Origin: Niabella sp.
Lineage (GTDB): Bacteria; Bacteroidota; Bacteroidia; Chitinophagales; Chitinophagaceae
Assembly (NCBI RefSeq): GCF_030150205.1
Contig: NZ_JASLGT010000008.1
Span: forward strand, 434,001-498,000
DNA: 64,000 nucleotides
Direction: 5' to 3'
Shown here: positions 34,807 to 44,716 of the stretch, one piece after another
How positions within the stretch are numbered: position 1 is the stretch's first letter
Layout of the letters: every line of letters begins with the position of its first letter
Position numbers and translations under genes: made by a program
Notes under the pieces: generated by a model
Told to the model about the DNA's origin: nothing
Databases searched by the model: none
Seen by the model: only the letters and a program-made list of their open reading frames with translations

Positions 34807-36708
34807 TCAGTCTGGTTTTTTACCATCCAGGAAGGTGTTAATGGTATTGATCTGACCCTGATTTTTATCATCGGAGCTTATTTCAAACTTGCTGTAATAA
34901 CTTTCGATATGATTGGAATTGTCCTGTAATTCCATGTTGCGGCGTATATAAGCCGGCACGGTTTCATATTCGCTGTTGGGATCGCTTCCGTTTACATTAA
35001 AGGAAAGATTCCGCAGTTTTTGCAACCGCTCTACCTGTTTTCTTTTTTGCAGCTGCATTTCTTCTTCCTGGCTTAACTGGGGCTGCTGCTGCACCGGCAT
35101 TTCCCGCTCGGTGTTGTGCTGCGGCACCTTTACTTCTTCCCTTACCAGGTCGATCTTTTCTACCAGTTCCATTTTTTCCTCGGGAACCGGATCCGGTACC
35201 GGAGCTTTTGCTACTACTTCTTCCCGTTTTTGCTCAGCATAAATATTGGAAGGTTTTTCCAGGTAGCTGCGTACACCCACTCCTGCAGAAAGGTCCTGCT
35301 CGCCGGCTACCGGCTCTTCCATAACGCGGTTTTCAGCGGGCACTGAAGGCGAATAAAATGCCTCTTCTTCTGCAGCCACTACTTCTACAATCACTTCCGG
35401 TGCTGCTTCCGGCTCTGCATGCGTACCAATCTTTTCGTTGTCTTCAGTAGACAGGCTGTAATGAATATCTGCCGTTTCTTTTCCGTAACCAAGGTCCGAC
35501 ATATCTGCCAGTGTTGGCATGGGCACGTCCGCAAACATCGGTTCATCGATCAGTTTAGGCATCATCGGATCTACCTGCAATCCCAGGCTTTTTTCGGCCT
35601 CTTTCAGTTCATGTTCGATCACCTCCGGTTGCTCCACCTTCGCTTCTATTTTAGGAGCCGTATTTTGCTGGGGGGTCAGGGTCATTACGATCTTACCTTC
35701 ATCCTGCTCTTCTTTTTTCAACACGGGCTTTACAAACGGATCTTTATTTTCAAAGCCGGTAGCAATGAGGGTGATACCGATCTCATCTCCCAGAGAATTA
35801 TCATAACCCAAACCAAGGATCACATCGGTATTTTCTCCGGCCTGGCTTAATAAATGCGCCTGGATCACTTCTACCTCATCCATGGTAAATTCCGAATCAC
35901 CTTCTGCAGAGTTAATATTGATCAGGATCCATTTTGCACCCCGGATATCATTGTCATTCAGCAACGGTGAGTTCAGCGCCTCTTCTATCGCACGTTGTGC
36001 GCGGTTTTCGCCGGAAGACGTGGCACTTCCCAGGATGGCTACACCACCGTTCTTCATTACGGTACAAACATCCGCAAAGTCTACATTGATCTGGCCGGTA
36101 CTGTTAATCACATCTGTGATACATTTAGCCGCCGTAGCCAGTACGTTGTCTGCCCTTTCAAAGGCTTCCCGCATTTTCAGGTTCCCGAACTGATGACGCA
36201 ATTTATCATTGCTGATCACCAGCAAGGTATCTACATATTGTTTCAGGATCTTAATACCTTCTTCCGCCTGTTTATGGCGCTTCTTTCCTTCATAAGCAAA
36301 AGGCATGGTAACAATACCCACGGTAAGTACGCCCAGGTCTTTGCAGATCTTTGCAATGATGGGAGCGCCGCCCGTACCGGTACCACCACCCATGCCGGCG
36401 GTGATGAATGCCATCTTGGTGTTTACTTCAACGATACGTTTGATCTCCTCCAGTGACTCTTCGGTAGCCTGGCGGCCGATCTCAGGATTAGCTCCGGCGC
36501 CCAGTCCGGATGTCAGCTGGGGTCCCAGCTGGATGCGGTTGGGGATCTGGCTGTTTGAAAGCGCCTGGGCATCGGTATTACAAATAATGAAGTTTACGCC
36601 GTCGATGTTTTGACTGAACATATGATTAACAGCGTTGCCGCCGCCACCGCCTACTCCAATCACTTTGATGATGGAGGACTGTTCTTTAGGTAAATCAAAA
36701 TGTATCAT
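34807..36708 (-). CDS. ftsZ: Cell division GTPase FtsZ, long C-terminal linker
   Basis: The 633-residue protein has the tubulin-like core (about residues 1-320) with IKVIGVGGGGGNAVNHM, the GTP signature GGGTGTGGAPIIAKI near residue 107, and KWILININS. A long acidic Glu/Pro-rich linker follows (about 330-560). The conserved C-terminal peptide for FtsA binding appears as VPAYIRRNMEL near residue 585, then a further tail ending INTFLDGKKPD. FtsZ polymerises into the division ring at midcell. Typical FtsZ is 350-450 residues; extended linkers are usual in this phylum. It is the last gene of the dcw cluster, 79 bases after ftsA. Confidence 0.98.
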   Translation of the reverse strand: MIHFDLPKEQSSIIKVIGVGGGGGNAVNHMFSQNIDGVNFIICNTDAQALSNSQIPNRIQLGPQLTSGLGAGANPEIGRQATEESLEEIKRIVEVNTKMAFITAGMGGGTGTGGAPIIAKICKDLGVLTVGIVTMPFAYEGKKRHKQAEEGIKILKQYVDTLLVISNDKLRHQFGNLKMREAFERADNVLATAAKCITDVINSTGQINVDFADVCTVMKNGGVAILGSATSSGENRAQRAIEEALNSPLLNDNDIRGAKWILININSAEGDSEFTMDEVEVIQAHLLSQAGENTDVILGLGYDNSLGDEIGITLIATGFENKDPFVKPVLKKEEQDEGKIVMTLTPQQNTAPKIEAKVEQPEVIEHELKEAEKSLGLQVDPMMPKLIDEPMFADVPMPTLADMSDLGYGKETADIHYSLSTEDNEKIGTHAEPEAAPEVIVEVVAAEEEAFYSPSVPAENRVMEEPVAGEQDLSAGVGVRSYLEKPSNIYAEQKREEVVAKAPVPDPVPEEKMELVEKIDLVREEVKVPQHNTEREMPVQQQPQLSQEEEMQLQKRKQVERLQKLRNLSFNVNGSDPNSEYETVPAYIRRNMELQDNSNHIESYYSKFEISSDDKNQGQINTINTFLDGKKPD

Positions 36709-36787
36709 CTTTTAAAAATTTGTGGTTTCCCTTCCATGAAAACCTGTTTTGTAAATGGGTTAATTATAGTTGTTGTTGAAATCGTGT

Positions 36788-38170
36788 TTACAGGTGTCCG
36801 TCTTCTTCTTCTTTAAAAATGTCGATGATTCCGTTTTTAAATTTGTCCCAGAAGTTCCTCAGCGGTTGTCTTTTTTCTACGGAAGCAACGGCGTTTCCTT
36901 CTGTAACCAGTACCTCTTCCTGCACGGCTGCCACGACGTTTGACCGGATCAGATCCTGGGGTACCGGGATATTGATAAAACTTTTCTCAAATACTTTACG
37001 GTTATTTTCAAAATCATCATAGCCTTTCAGGATCAATCCCAGGCAGGTGGAGTAGGTTGGTTTAGCCAGCTCTTCGATATGCCCTGCAGCCAGGTGCTCA
37101 TTTGGTAAACCGATTCTCGCCGGTAAGCCGGTTACATATTCCGTCAGCTGAATGAGGTGCCGTAACTGCGAACCACCACCGGTGAGCACGATGCCTCCGT
37201 TGAGATGGCGGTTATCCATACCAATCTGTTTCAGGTGATAGGTTACAAAGTCCAGGATCTCGCTCATACGGGCCTGGATGATATTGGCCAGATTTTTTAC
37301 GCTGATCTCTTTTGCCGGCATGCCGCGTAAACCGGGAATGGTAATATATGCATTGGCTTTTGCCTCATTGGCCAGGGCACTGCCAAACTGTGTTTTCATC
37401 TGCTCTGCCTGGCTTTTTAATACGCCTAAACCGGTTTTAATATCGTTGGTGATGTTTTCTCCTGCAAAAGGAATCACCGCTGTATGCCGTAATACACCAT
37501 CGGCAAATACGGCCAGATCGGTTGTACCGCCACCGATATCTACAATGGCTACACCTGCTTCCAGGTCTTCCTGTCCCATTACCGCTGCTGCGGACGCCAA
37601 TGGCTGCAATACAAGGTCTTTGGTATATAAGCCTGCTTTCTCCACACTGCGGTTGATATTGCGGATGGCATTTTTATCGCCGGTGATGATGTGAAAGTTT
37701 GCACCCAGCTTTACGCCGCTGTACCCGATCGGGCGCACGATATTGGGCATATTGTCAATCGTATACTCCTGCGGGATCACATCAATGATCTGGTCGCCTG
37801 CCGGAATATAGGTTTTGTATTGTTTGCTGATCAGCAGGTCTACCTCCGCCTGGGTGATCTCCTCTTCTTCGCTTTCCCGCACAATATCGCCGCGCGTTTG
37901 CAGACTCTTTATGTGATGCCCTGCAATACCCACATACACTTCTCCAATGTTCAGGTTCGGATTTACCGACAAACAATTTTCCAGTGCCTGTTTGATGGCT
38001 TTGATCGTTTCATCGATATTCAATACCTGGCCATGCTTTACTCCATTGGAGTTTGCCTTGCCAAATCCAAGAATTTCCAGCTTTCCGAACTCGTTTTTGC
38101 GCCCGGCAATAACAGCAATCTTGGTGGTTCCAATGTCCAGTCCTACGATAATGGGTTGTTCAGGATTCAT
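36788..38170 (-). CDS. ftsA: Cell division protein FtsA
   Basis: The 460-residue actin-fold ATPase shows the phosphate 1 motif VGLDIGTTKIAVIAG, the 1C subdomain, the phosphate 2 motif VAIVDIGGGTTDLAVF and the adenosine motif GGIVLTGGGSQLRHL. The C-terminal NFWDKFKNGIIDIFKEEED is an amphipathic helix that binds the inner face of the membrane. It tethers FtsZ filaments to the membrane. The start codon lies 11 bases after the ftsQ stop. Confidence 0.97.
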   Translation of the reverse strand: MNPEQPIIVGLDIGTTKIAVIAGRKNEFGKLEILGFGKANSNGVKHGQVLNIDETIKAIKQALENCLSVNPNLNIGEVYVGIAGHHIKSLQTRGDIVRESEEEEITQAEVDLLISKQYKTYIPAGDQIIDVIPQEYTIDNMPNIVRPIGYSGVKLGANFHIITGDKNAIRNINRSVEKAGLYTKDLVLQPLASAAAVMGQEDLEAGVAIVDIGGGTTDLAVFADGVLRHTAVIPFAGENITNDIKTGLGVLKSQAEQMKTQFGSALANEAKANAYITIPGLRGMPAKEISVKNLANIIQARMSEILDFVTYHLKQIGMDNRHLNGGIVLTGGGSQLRHLIQLTEYVTGLPARIGLPNEHLAAGHIEELAKPTYSTCLGLILKGYDDFENNRKVFEKSFINIPVPQDLIRSNVVAAVQEEVLVTEGNAVASVEKRQPLRNFWDKFKNGIIDIFKEEEDGHL

Positions 38171-38181
38171 ATACTTCGTTT

Positions 38182-39543
38182 TTAGTTGTTCTTTTTAGTG
38201 GGTGTTTTTTTGGCGGTCGCTTTCTTTTCTGTTGTCTTTTTTGAGGAAGCCGGCTTTTTTACCTCCGCCTTCTCTTTTGAAACCGCTTTCTTGTTGCCGG
38301 CAGGTGTTGCTGTCGTTTTTTTAGCGGTTTCTTTTTTTTCCGGCGGTTTGGCACCTGCCTTCACTGCGGGTTTTGAACCGGTTGTTTTATGTGCTTCACT
38401 CTTTGTGATATGCCTGGGTTCCGGTTTCTTTTCGTCCCGGGTTCTTTGCACTTCCCGTGCAGGTGTGTGCTTAACCGGTTCTTTTTCGGCCGGCGCTGCT
38501 GCTTTTGCTACGAGCGCGGCCGCTGCAACCGGTTCCGGTTTTGCATCTGCCGGAAGTATATCCAGTGTATCCATCTCCACTTCTCCGGCCAGCCGTTCGT
38601 ACGGCAGCTTCGTATCGGATGCGGTATCGGTGGCCACCAATGGCGCACCTGGCACCACCTGCGCTACTTCGATCAGATCATTGGCCTTGCGCGACTGTTG
38701 CAACAGCTCTTCAATATTCTTACGCAGCTGCAGGGAATCCAGTTTTGAGTAATCGCCCTTCACACCTACTACCTGGCCATTGTATTGTACATCGATCCGT
38801 TTGTATTTGTCAAAACCGGTACGCTTCAGCACCTGGTCATAAAACAGGTACAGCCGGTGAAATTTTGAAGCAATATCACTGCCATCGCCCAGATCTACCC
38901 GGTGATTACCCACTACCGGCACCATTTCCATATTCCAGCAGTCGGCCCCGCATTTACGGATATCAATTTGTGAAACCTGCGAAACCCAGAAGGAATCACT
39001 GTTGATAAACGAAGCCGCAGCGATCATGTTCTCCAGCAGGGCACTGTCGCCCGCATGCATGATCCGGGCATTGGGATAACCGGTGAAAACAGGAACATCC
39101 AGCGAAATTTTTCCTGAAAGCGGAATTTGTTTTCCGGCTTCATCAATATAAAAGGATTGGCCGTTGCTGGTAAACACGCGGGCCAGCGGCTTCCGTTCGG
39201 TAACATTCACCCGGAGGATATCTTTATTGTCAAAATACAATTCGGCATTGTATACCCAGGAACTCTGTTCCAGCAGGTCTTCCATACGCGGCAGGTTGAA
39301 CGCCGATCTGCGCTGCCCCTTTACGTCCCCGCCCGATGCTTCTTTGAGCAGCTTTACAATCTGGTCCTCGGAAGTAAACAAACTTCCTCCGCCCTGCGCT
39401 CCACGGATCCGGATCTCGTATCCCTTGCAGTTGCTTCCATCCTGCGACCGCATAGCGGCAACGATCAGGGTAAACATACCGGCTCCCACACTCAGCCACA
39501 TGAGTGTCAGCAACATTCTTTTTATCGCTCTTTTCCTTACCAC
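38182..39543 (-). CDS. ftsQ: Cell division protein FtsQ with a lysine-rich C-terminal tail
   Basis: The 453-residue protein has a single N-terminal membrane segment (about residues 10-30), a POTRA-like domain (ITVRG-type start at about 40-110), and a beta domain to about residue 290. From about residue 350 to the end it becomes a disordered tail very rich in Lys, Ala, Thr and Pro (KKTTATPAGNKKAV, KKATAKKTPTKKNN), like eukaryotic histone H1 tails. FtsQ is usually 250-300 residues. The tail should lie in the periplasm. The start codon is GTG, one base after the murC stop codon. Confidence 0.9.
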   Translation of the reverse strand: MVRKRAIKRMLLTLMWLSVGAGMFTLIVAAMRSQDGSNCKGYEIRIRGAQGGGSLFTSEDQIVKLLKEASGGDVKGQRRSAFNLPRMEDLLEQSSWVYNAELYFDNKDILRVNVTERKPLARVFTSNGQSFYIDEAGKQIPLSGKISLDVPVFTGYPNARIMHAGDSALLENMIAAASFINSDSFWVSQVSQIDIRKCGADCWNMEMVPVVGNHRVDLGDGSDIASKFHRLYLFYDQVLKRTGFDKYKRIDVQYNGQVVGVKGDYSKLDSLQLRKNIEELLQQSRKANDLIEVAQVVPGAPLVATDTASDTKLPYERLAGEVEMDTLDILPADAKPEPVAAAALVAKAAAPAEKEPVKHTPAREVQRTRDEKKPEPRHITKSEAHKTTGSKPAVKAGAKPPEKKETAKKTTATPAGNKKAVSKEKAEVKKPASSKKTTEKKATAKKTPTKKNN

Positions 39544-39544
39544 T

Positions 39545-40927
39545 TTATTTTACTAATCGGTCTTTTACAGGTCCTACTAATTTATCAATATCACCGGCGC
39601 CCGCGGTAATGATCACTTCTCCGAATTCCTTTTCACGATTTTTGGAAAAGTCCTCCTCGATCCATTTCAACAACGCCTCTTTTGTCATTAATACAGGTGC
39701 CCCCCCGTTCATCAACTCAGCAATAGTATTGCTTTCAATTCCGGGTATCGGTTGTTCCCGTGCAGGATAAACCGGCAATAAGACTGCCTTGTCTACCATG
39801 CTCAAAACAGCAGCAAAATCCTGGGCAAAATCTCTTGTACGGCTGTACAAATGCGGCTGGAAAATTAACGTACATTTCTTTTGAGGGAACAGCGTTTTTA
39901 CACTATTTATCAACGCTTTCAGTTCCTCCGGATGATGTGCGTAATCATCTACAAACACCAGGTCATTTTGTTTGATAATGTACTCGAACCGGCGCTTTAC
40001 TCCTTTAAACGAAGCCACTGCCGTTTTTATTTTTTCCGGGTCAATATTCAAAGAACCGGCCACCGCAATGGCCGCCACCATATTTTCCACATTGTGCATG
40101 CCTCCCATGTTCAGCTGAAGCCCTTCGATCACCTGTGCCGGCAGCACCACATCAAATACATAGCCGCCATCCTGCATTTTGATATTGGCCGCATAAATAT
40201 TGGCATTGTCATTCTGCAAACTGTACTGCCACATGCGTTCCGCCCTCAGCTCCCGGCCGATACCGATTTTCCGGATCAGCAGCCCACCTCTTTTCAGCCG
40301 TTGTGCAAAATCAGCAAACGCCTGCCGCACATGCTCCGCCGTGCCATAGATATCCAGGTGATCCGGATCAATAGCCGTTACCACCGCTACATCCGGGCTA
40401 AGTTTTAAAAAACTACGGTCATATTCATCTGCTTCAATCACACAAACATCCTTCTCACTGCTCCAGAAATTGGTATTATAATTGGCCGAAATTCCTCCCA
40501 GGAAGGCATTGCAGCCATACCCGCTATCGCGCAATAAATGAGCGATCATGGTAGTGGTGGTGGTTTTGCCATGTGTACCTGCCACACAAATATTGAAAGA
40601 ACTTTCGGTGATCTGCTGCAGCACTTCGCTTCGTTTCATCACCGGGTATCCCTGTTCCCTATACTGGTTCAACTCCTTATGATCTGCAGGCACGGCAGGA
40701 GTGTATACTACCCAGTCGGCATCTTTGGGTGCCTGTGCCGGATCGTCTTCATAATGAACCGGCATTCCCTCTGCCACCAATGCTTTTGTCAGTGCCGTTT
40801 CCGTTTTATCGTACCCGCTTACAGCAATTCCCTTTGAATGAAAATAACGTGCAAGGGCGCTCATCCCAATGCCCCCGATGCCTATAAAGTAGACCCGCTC
40901 TAAATCCCCTATTTTTTTTATCTGCAC
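39545..40927 (-). CDS. murC: UDP-N-acetylmuramate-L-alanine ligase
   Basis: The 460-residue Mur ligase begins QIKKIGDLERVYFIGIGGIGMSALA, with the ATP-binding loop AGTHGKTTTTTMIAHLL, the central EADEYDRSF and the later YAHHPEELKALI, a MurC-specific motif. It adds L-alanine to UDP-MurNAc in the cytoplasm. The start is GTG (40925-40927), directly after the murG stop, and no ATG lies near the N-terminus. Confidence 0.97.
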   Translation of the reverse strand: MQIKKIGDLERVYFIGIGGIGMSALARYFHSKGIAVSGYDKTETALTKALVAEGMPVHYEDDPAQAPKDADWVVYTPAVPADHKELNQYREQGYPVMKRSEVLQQITESSFNICVAGTHGKTTTTTMIAHLLRDSGYGCNAFLGGISANYNTNFWSSEKDVCVIEADEYDRSFLKLSPDVAVVTAIDPDHLDIYGTAEHVRQAFADFAQRLKRGGLLIRKIGIGRELRAERMWQYSLQNDNANIYAANIKMQDGGYVFDVVLPAQVIEGLQLNMGGMHNVENMVAAIAVAGSLNIDPEKIKTAVASFKGVKRRFEYIIKQNDLVFVDDYAHHPEELKALINSVKTLFPQKKCTLIFQPHLYSRTRDFAQDFAAVLSMVDKAVLLPVYPAREQPIPGIESNTIAELMNGGAPVLMTKEALLKWIEEDFSKNREKEFGEVIITAGAGDIDKLVGPVKDRLVK

Positions 40928-40928
40928 G

Positions 40929-42017
40929 TTATATTGTTTTTAAAATTTCGCTGGCAACCCGCTCATCGGCATCCGTTATCGACAACCCCGCCAGCGTTTC
41001 GCTCATGTAACGGCGTGTTGCTGCATCTTTTGCCAGTTCGATCACTTTTTCTACAACCTGGTCTTTGGCGTCACTGTCTTTTACCATCCAGGCTGCGCCT
41101 TTATTTACCAACTGCAACGCATTTACGGTTTGATGGTCTTCCGTGGCAAAGGGATAGGGCACAAAAATGACCGGCTTGCGGGCCACACAGATCTCCGCTA
41201 CCGTCATGGCTCCGGCTCTTGCCACAATTATATCCGCTGCTGCATATGCGTTCTGCATTTCCGTGATAAACGGGTTGGCCCATATTTCCCGGTGCTCTAC
41301 AGCCATTTCCATGGCTTCCTTCGACAGGGTTTTCCCGGTTTGCCAGATCAGCTGTAAACCGGCCTTGAGCAGGTCGTTTATATGAGCAAGCACCGCTTCA
41401 TTAATGGAACGTGCGCCCAAACTGCCCCCAACCACCAGCACCGTGAGCTTATCCGGCACCAGTGAAAAATACTGCAGCGCCTGCTCCCGGCTCATGTTCA
41501 TGGCGGCGATGGCCTGTCTTACCGGGTTGCCCGTTACCATAATCTTTTTTGCCGGGAAAAACCGCTCCATACCATCAGTTGCCGTAAATACTTTTGTGGC
41601 ATTCTTACCCAGCATGATATTGGCTTTGCCGGCAAAAGAATTCGACTCATGTATGAAGGTGGGGATCCCTTTCGACTGCGCATATTTCAGTACCGGGAAG
41701 GTTGAATAGCCTCCCACCCCGATCACTGCATCCGGCCGGAACGACCGGAAGATCTTACGCACCTGGAAAAAGCTTTTTACCAGCTTAAACGGCAGTGCAA
41801 TATTTTTTATCAAAGAGCTGCGGTTAAAACCCGCAATATCCAATCCTTTAATTTCATAGCCCGCCTGCGGCACTTTCTCCATTTCCATTTTTCCACGAGC
41901 GCCTACAAACAGGATCTGTATGGAAGGGTCTTGCTGCTGTAACGCATGGGCAATAGCAATGGCCGGGAAGATATGTCCTCCTGTTCCTCCGCCTGCTATG
42001 ATCATTTTTTTATGCAT
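40929..42017 (-). CDS. murG: Undecaprenyldiphospho-muramoylpentapeptide N-acetylglucosaminyltransferase
   Basis: The 362-residue GT-B glycosyltransferase begins MHKKMIIAGGGTGGHIFPAIAIAHAL and carries VLVVGGSLGARSINEAV and ARAGAMTVAEICVARKPVIFVPYPFATEDHQ, the donor-binding motifs. It makes lipid II from lipid I at the cytoplasmic membrane face. The ATG at 42017 was preferred over a TTG at 42032; it overlaps the ftsW end by 8 bases, so the genes are translationally coupled. Confidence 0.97.
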   Translation of the reverse strand: MHKKMIIAGGGTGGHIFPAIAIAHALQQQDPSIQILFVGARGKMEMEKVPQAGYEIKGLDIAGFNRSSLIKNIALPFKLVKSFFQVRKIFRSFRPDAVIGVGGYSTFPVLKYAQSKGIPTFIHESNSFAGKANIMLGKNATKVFTATDGMERFFPAKKIMVTGNPVRQAIAAMNMSREQALQYFSLVPDKLTVLVVGGSLGARSINEAVLAHINDLLKAGLQLIWQTGKTLSKEAMEMAVEHREIWANPFITEMQNAYAAADIIVARAGAMTVAEICVARKPVIFVPYPFATEDHQTVNALQLVNKGAAWMVKDSDAKDQVVEKVIELAKDAATRRYMSETLAGLSITDADERVASEILKTI

Positions 42018-43359
42018 CTGTTTTTTCTGCAATTGCTACTTCTACCACCTCTGCCGGAACTTCTTCTTCTTCCCCCACTTCCTCCGCTACCGGCTGCGGG
42101 CGCTCCATATTTTCCACGTTACGGGATACACTGAGAATAATGCCGATGGCCAGACAGGTAAAAAGAAAGCTGGATCCGCCCATACTTACCAGGGGGAGGG
42201 TAACCCCCGTTACCGGGAAAAGATTTACCGTTACCGCCATATTGGCCACCGCCTGGATGGCCAGGGTAAAGCTCAGTCCCAGTGCCAAAAATGCGCCGAA
42301 AGCAAACGGACATCTTTTAAAGATCCGGATGCAGCGATAGAGGAACACGATATATATAAAAAGAATAAACGCGCCTCCGATAAGTCCATATTCCTCAATA
42401 ATAATGGCGAAAATAAAATCATTATACGCTTGCGGAAGATAGTCTCTTGTGGTACTGTTACCCGGCCCCACACCTACAAAACCACCTTTTGCAATGGCGA
42501 TCTTTGCCTGGTTTACCTGGTACATTTCATCATTGTCTGCCTCTTTACCACCATAGATAAAGTTTTCTACACGTCCGATCCAGGTGTCTACCCGGGTGGT
42601 TAATCCCCCGGTTGCTTTTTTTACCGCCTGTGTGGTTTCGGTGGTGTCTACATCCTTCCCGCTTTTATGCCGCACCATTGCTGTCATTACCAGCATAATC
42701 AGCGGAATCAGGGCCACACCGGCCACCAGCAACAGGTGCTTTACACTTACCCGGCCAATAAACAGCAACATCATGCAGCTGGCGCCCAGCAGCAGTGCTG
42801 TGGACAAGTTGGCGGGAGCTATGAGCAAACAGGTAATTCCAATGGGAAGGATCACCGGCAGGAAGCCTTTCTTAAAACTTTTAATCACCTGCTGCTTTCT
42901 GCTGAGCAGGCGCGCGAGATACATGAACAGCGCCAGCTTGGCCAGATCCGAGGTCTGCATGGTCATATTGATGAGTGGTACCCGGATCCACCGGCTGCCC
43001 TCATTCATCTTTACACCGAAGAACAACGTATAAGCCAGTAAGGGAATACTGAGTATGAACAGGATCCGTGCCACCTTGGAATAAATGGTGTAGTTGACCC
43101 GGTGGGCAAAATAAACCACCGCAAAGCCAAGCAGGATAAAGATCACCTGCTTAAACAGGTATACTTCTGTGTTCCCTTTATATTTTTTATATGCCAAAGA
43201 GCCTGTAGCACTATAAACGGTTAGCAGGGATACCAGTGTAAGCAGCACCACGAGGGCCCAGATCACTTTATCGCCCCGGGCATGCTGATCCAGTCCGCCT
43301 TTCCAGCGCCTGGGCTTTACGGCTTCTTCCCCTGTTTCTATTTCTGCTGTTGCTGCCAT
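42010..43359 (-). CDS. ftsW: Peptidoglycan glycosyltransferase FtsW
   Basis: The 449-residue SEDS protein has about ten membrane segments, with SEDS motifs GSRWIRV (GVKMNEGSRWIRVPLINM), the conserved acidic/lipid-facing region, and GVTLPLVSMGGSSFLFTCLAIG near the end. It polymerises lipid II during septation together with FtsI. The C-terminus is a markedly acidic tail (AEEVGEEEEVPAEVVEVA) facing the cytoplasm. The start MAATAEIETGEE was chosen; a TTG nine codons upstream would overlap murD. Confidence 0.95.
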   Translation of the reverse strand: MAATAEIETGEEAVKPRRWKGGLDQHARGDKVIWALVVLLTLVSLLTVYSATGSLAYKKYKGNTEVYLFKQVIFILLGFAVVYFAHRVNYTIYSKVARILFILSIPLLAYTLFFGVKMNEGSRWIRVPLINMTMQTSDLAKLALFMYLARLLSRKQQVIKSFKKGFLPVILPIGITCLLIAPANLSTALLLGASCMMLLFIGRVSVKHLLLVAGVALIPLIMLVMTAMVRHKSGKDVDTTETTQAVKKATGGLTTRVDTWIGRVENFIYGGKEADNDEMYQVNQAKIAIAKGGFVGVGPGNSTTRDYLPQAYNDFIFAIIIEEYGLIGGAFILFIYIVFLYRCIRIFKRCPFAFGAFLALGLSFTLAIQAVANMAVTVNLFPVTGVTLPLVSMGGSSFLFTCLAIGIILSVSRNVENMERPQPVAEEVGEEEEVPAEVVEVAIAEKTDA

Positions 43360-43375
43360 TTTTCCGGATATACTT

Positions 43376-44713
43376 TTACAATTCAATTACCGCGCGTTTA
43401 AACTGCGTGCCGCGGTCTTCATAATTTTTAAACAAATCAAAGCTGGCGCAGGCCGGGCTCAGCAATACCACATCACCCTTTTCTGCATGTGCAAATGCAG
43501 CGCCCACGGCTTCCGCCGCGCTGGCGGTATCAACGATCACCGGTACACTGTCTTTAAAGGCCGCATGAATTTTTGTATTGTCCAAGCCCAGGCAAACAAT
43601 GGCCTTTACCTTTTCCTTTACCATATCTTCCATCAGCGAATAATCATTTCCTTTGTCTACCCCGCCCAGGATCAGCACCGTAGGCTTTTCCATACTTTCC
43701 AGCGCATACCAGGTAGAGTTTACGTTAGTGGCTTTGCTATCGTTAATAAACTCAACGCCCCTGATGGTAGCTACATGTTCCATGCGGTGTTCCAGGTTCT
43801 GAAACGTTTGAACTGCTTCACGGATCTTTTCCTTGCGGATGTCCATTGTTGCCGCTGTAACGGACGCTGCCATAGTGTTATACTGGTTGTGTTTACCTTT
43901 TAGTGTAAAGTCATAAATACTCATGTTCATAAAATCCTCACCCGTTCTTACATACATATCGCCATCCTTGATGAAAGCCGCGTTATTTTCTCTTTCCATG
44001 CTAATCGGTAGTTGAATTGATTGAATATTGAATTTGTCTATTGATTCCTTGGTTACCGGGTCATCTGCATTGTATATAAAATAGTCTGTTGCCAGCTGGT
44101 TCTTTACAATGCGGAACTTGCTCTTTATATAGTTTTCGAATTTGTATTCATAGCGATCCAGGTGATCTTCGGTGAGATTGGTCAGCACGGCAATATGCGG
44201 CCGGAAGGTGTCAATATCATCCAGCTGAAAACTGCTGATCTCCACCACGTATACCGGCTTGGGGTCCGTAGCCACCTGTTTTGCAAAGGAGGTACCGATA
44301 TTGCCCACTAGCGCTGCATCCAGGCCGCCCACCACACAGATATGATGGATCAGTGATGTAGTGGTGGTTTTGCCGTTGCTGCCGGTAATGGCAATGATGC
44401 GGCTATCGCCCGCAAAGCGGTATGCCAGCTCTATTTCGCTGATCACCGGTATCTGCTTTGTGCGTATTTTTTTTACCAGCTCATTTTTTTCGGGAATGCC
44501 AGGACTTTTAACCACTTCATCCGCACCCAGTATCTTTTCCTCCGTGTGCCCTTCTTCCTCCCATTCGATACCTGCCTGCCGCAGTTCGCTGCGATAGATC
44601 TCCTTCAAAGAACCGCCGTCGGATAAAAAAACGGAATACCCCTGCTGCTTTGCCAGCAACGCCGCGCCTACGCCACTTTCGCCTCCCCCCAGTATGACCA
44701 GCCGTTTTTTCAT
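43376..44713 (-). CDS. murD: UDP-N-acetylmuramoyl-L-alanine-D-glutamate ligase
   Basis: The 445-residue Mur ligase starts MKKRLVILGGGESGVGAALLA, with ATP loop ITGSNGKTTTTSLIHHI, the ENYIKSKFRI region, HNQYNTMAASVTAA and the C-terminal VLLSPACASFDLFKNYEDRG, which is MurD-specific. It adds D-glutamate in the cytoplasm. It is 3 bases after the mraY stop and 16 bases before ftsW. Confidence 0.97.
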   Translation of the reverse strand: MKKRLVILGGGESGVGAALLAKQQGYSVFLSDGGSLKEIYRSELRQAGIEWEEEGHTEEKILGADEVVKSPGIPEKNELVKKIRTKQIPVISEIELAYRFAGDSRIIAITGSNGKTTTTSLIHHICVVGGLDAALVGNIGTSFAKQVATDPKPVYVVEISSFQLDDIDTFRPHIAVLTNLTEDHLDRYEYKFENYIKSKFRIVKNQLATDYFIYNADDPVTKESIDKFNIQSIQLPISMERENNAAFIKDGDMYVRTGEDFMNMSIYDFTLKGKHNQYNTMAASVTAATMDIRKEKIREAVQTFQNLEHRMEHVATIRGVEFINDSKATNVNSTWYALESMEKPTVLILGGVDKGNDYSLMEDMVKEKVKAIVCLGLDNTKIHAAFKDSVPVIVDTASAAEAVGAAFAHAEKGDVVLLSPACASFDLFKNYEDRGTQFKRAVIEL

Positions 44714-44716
44714 TCC

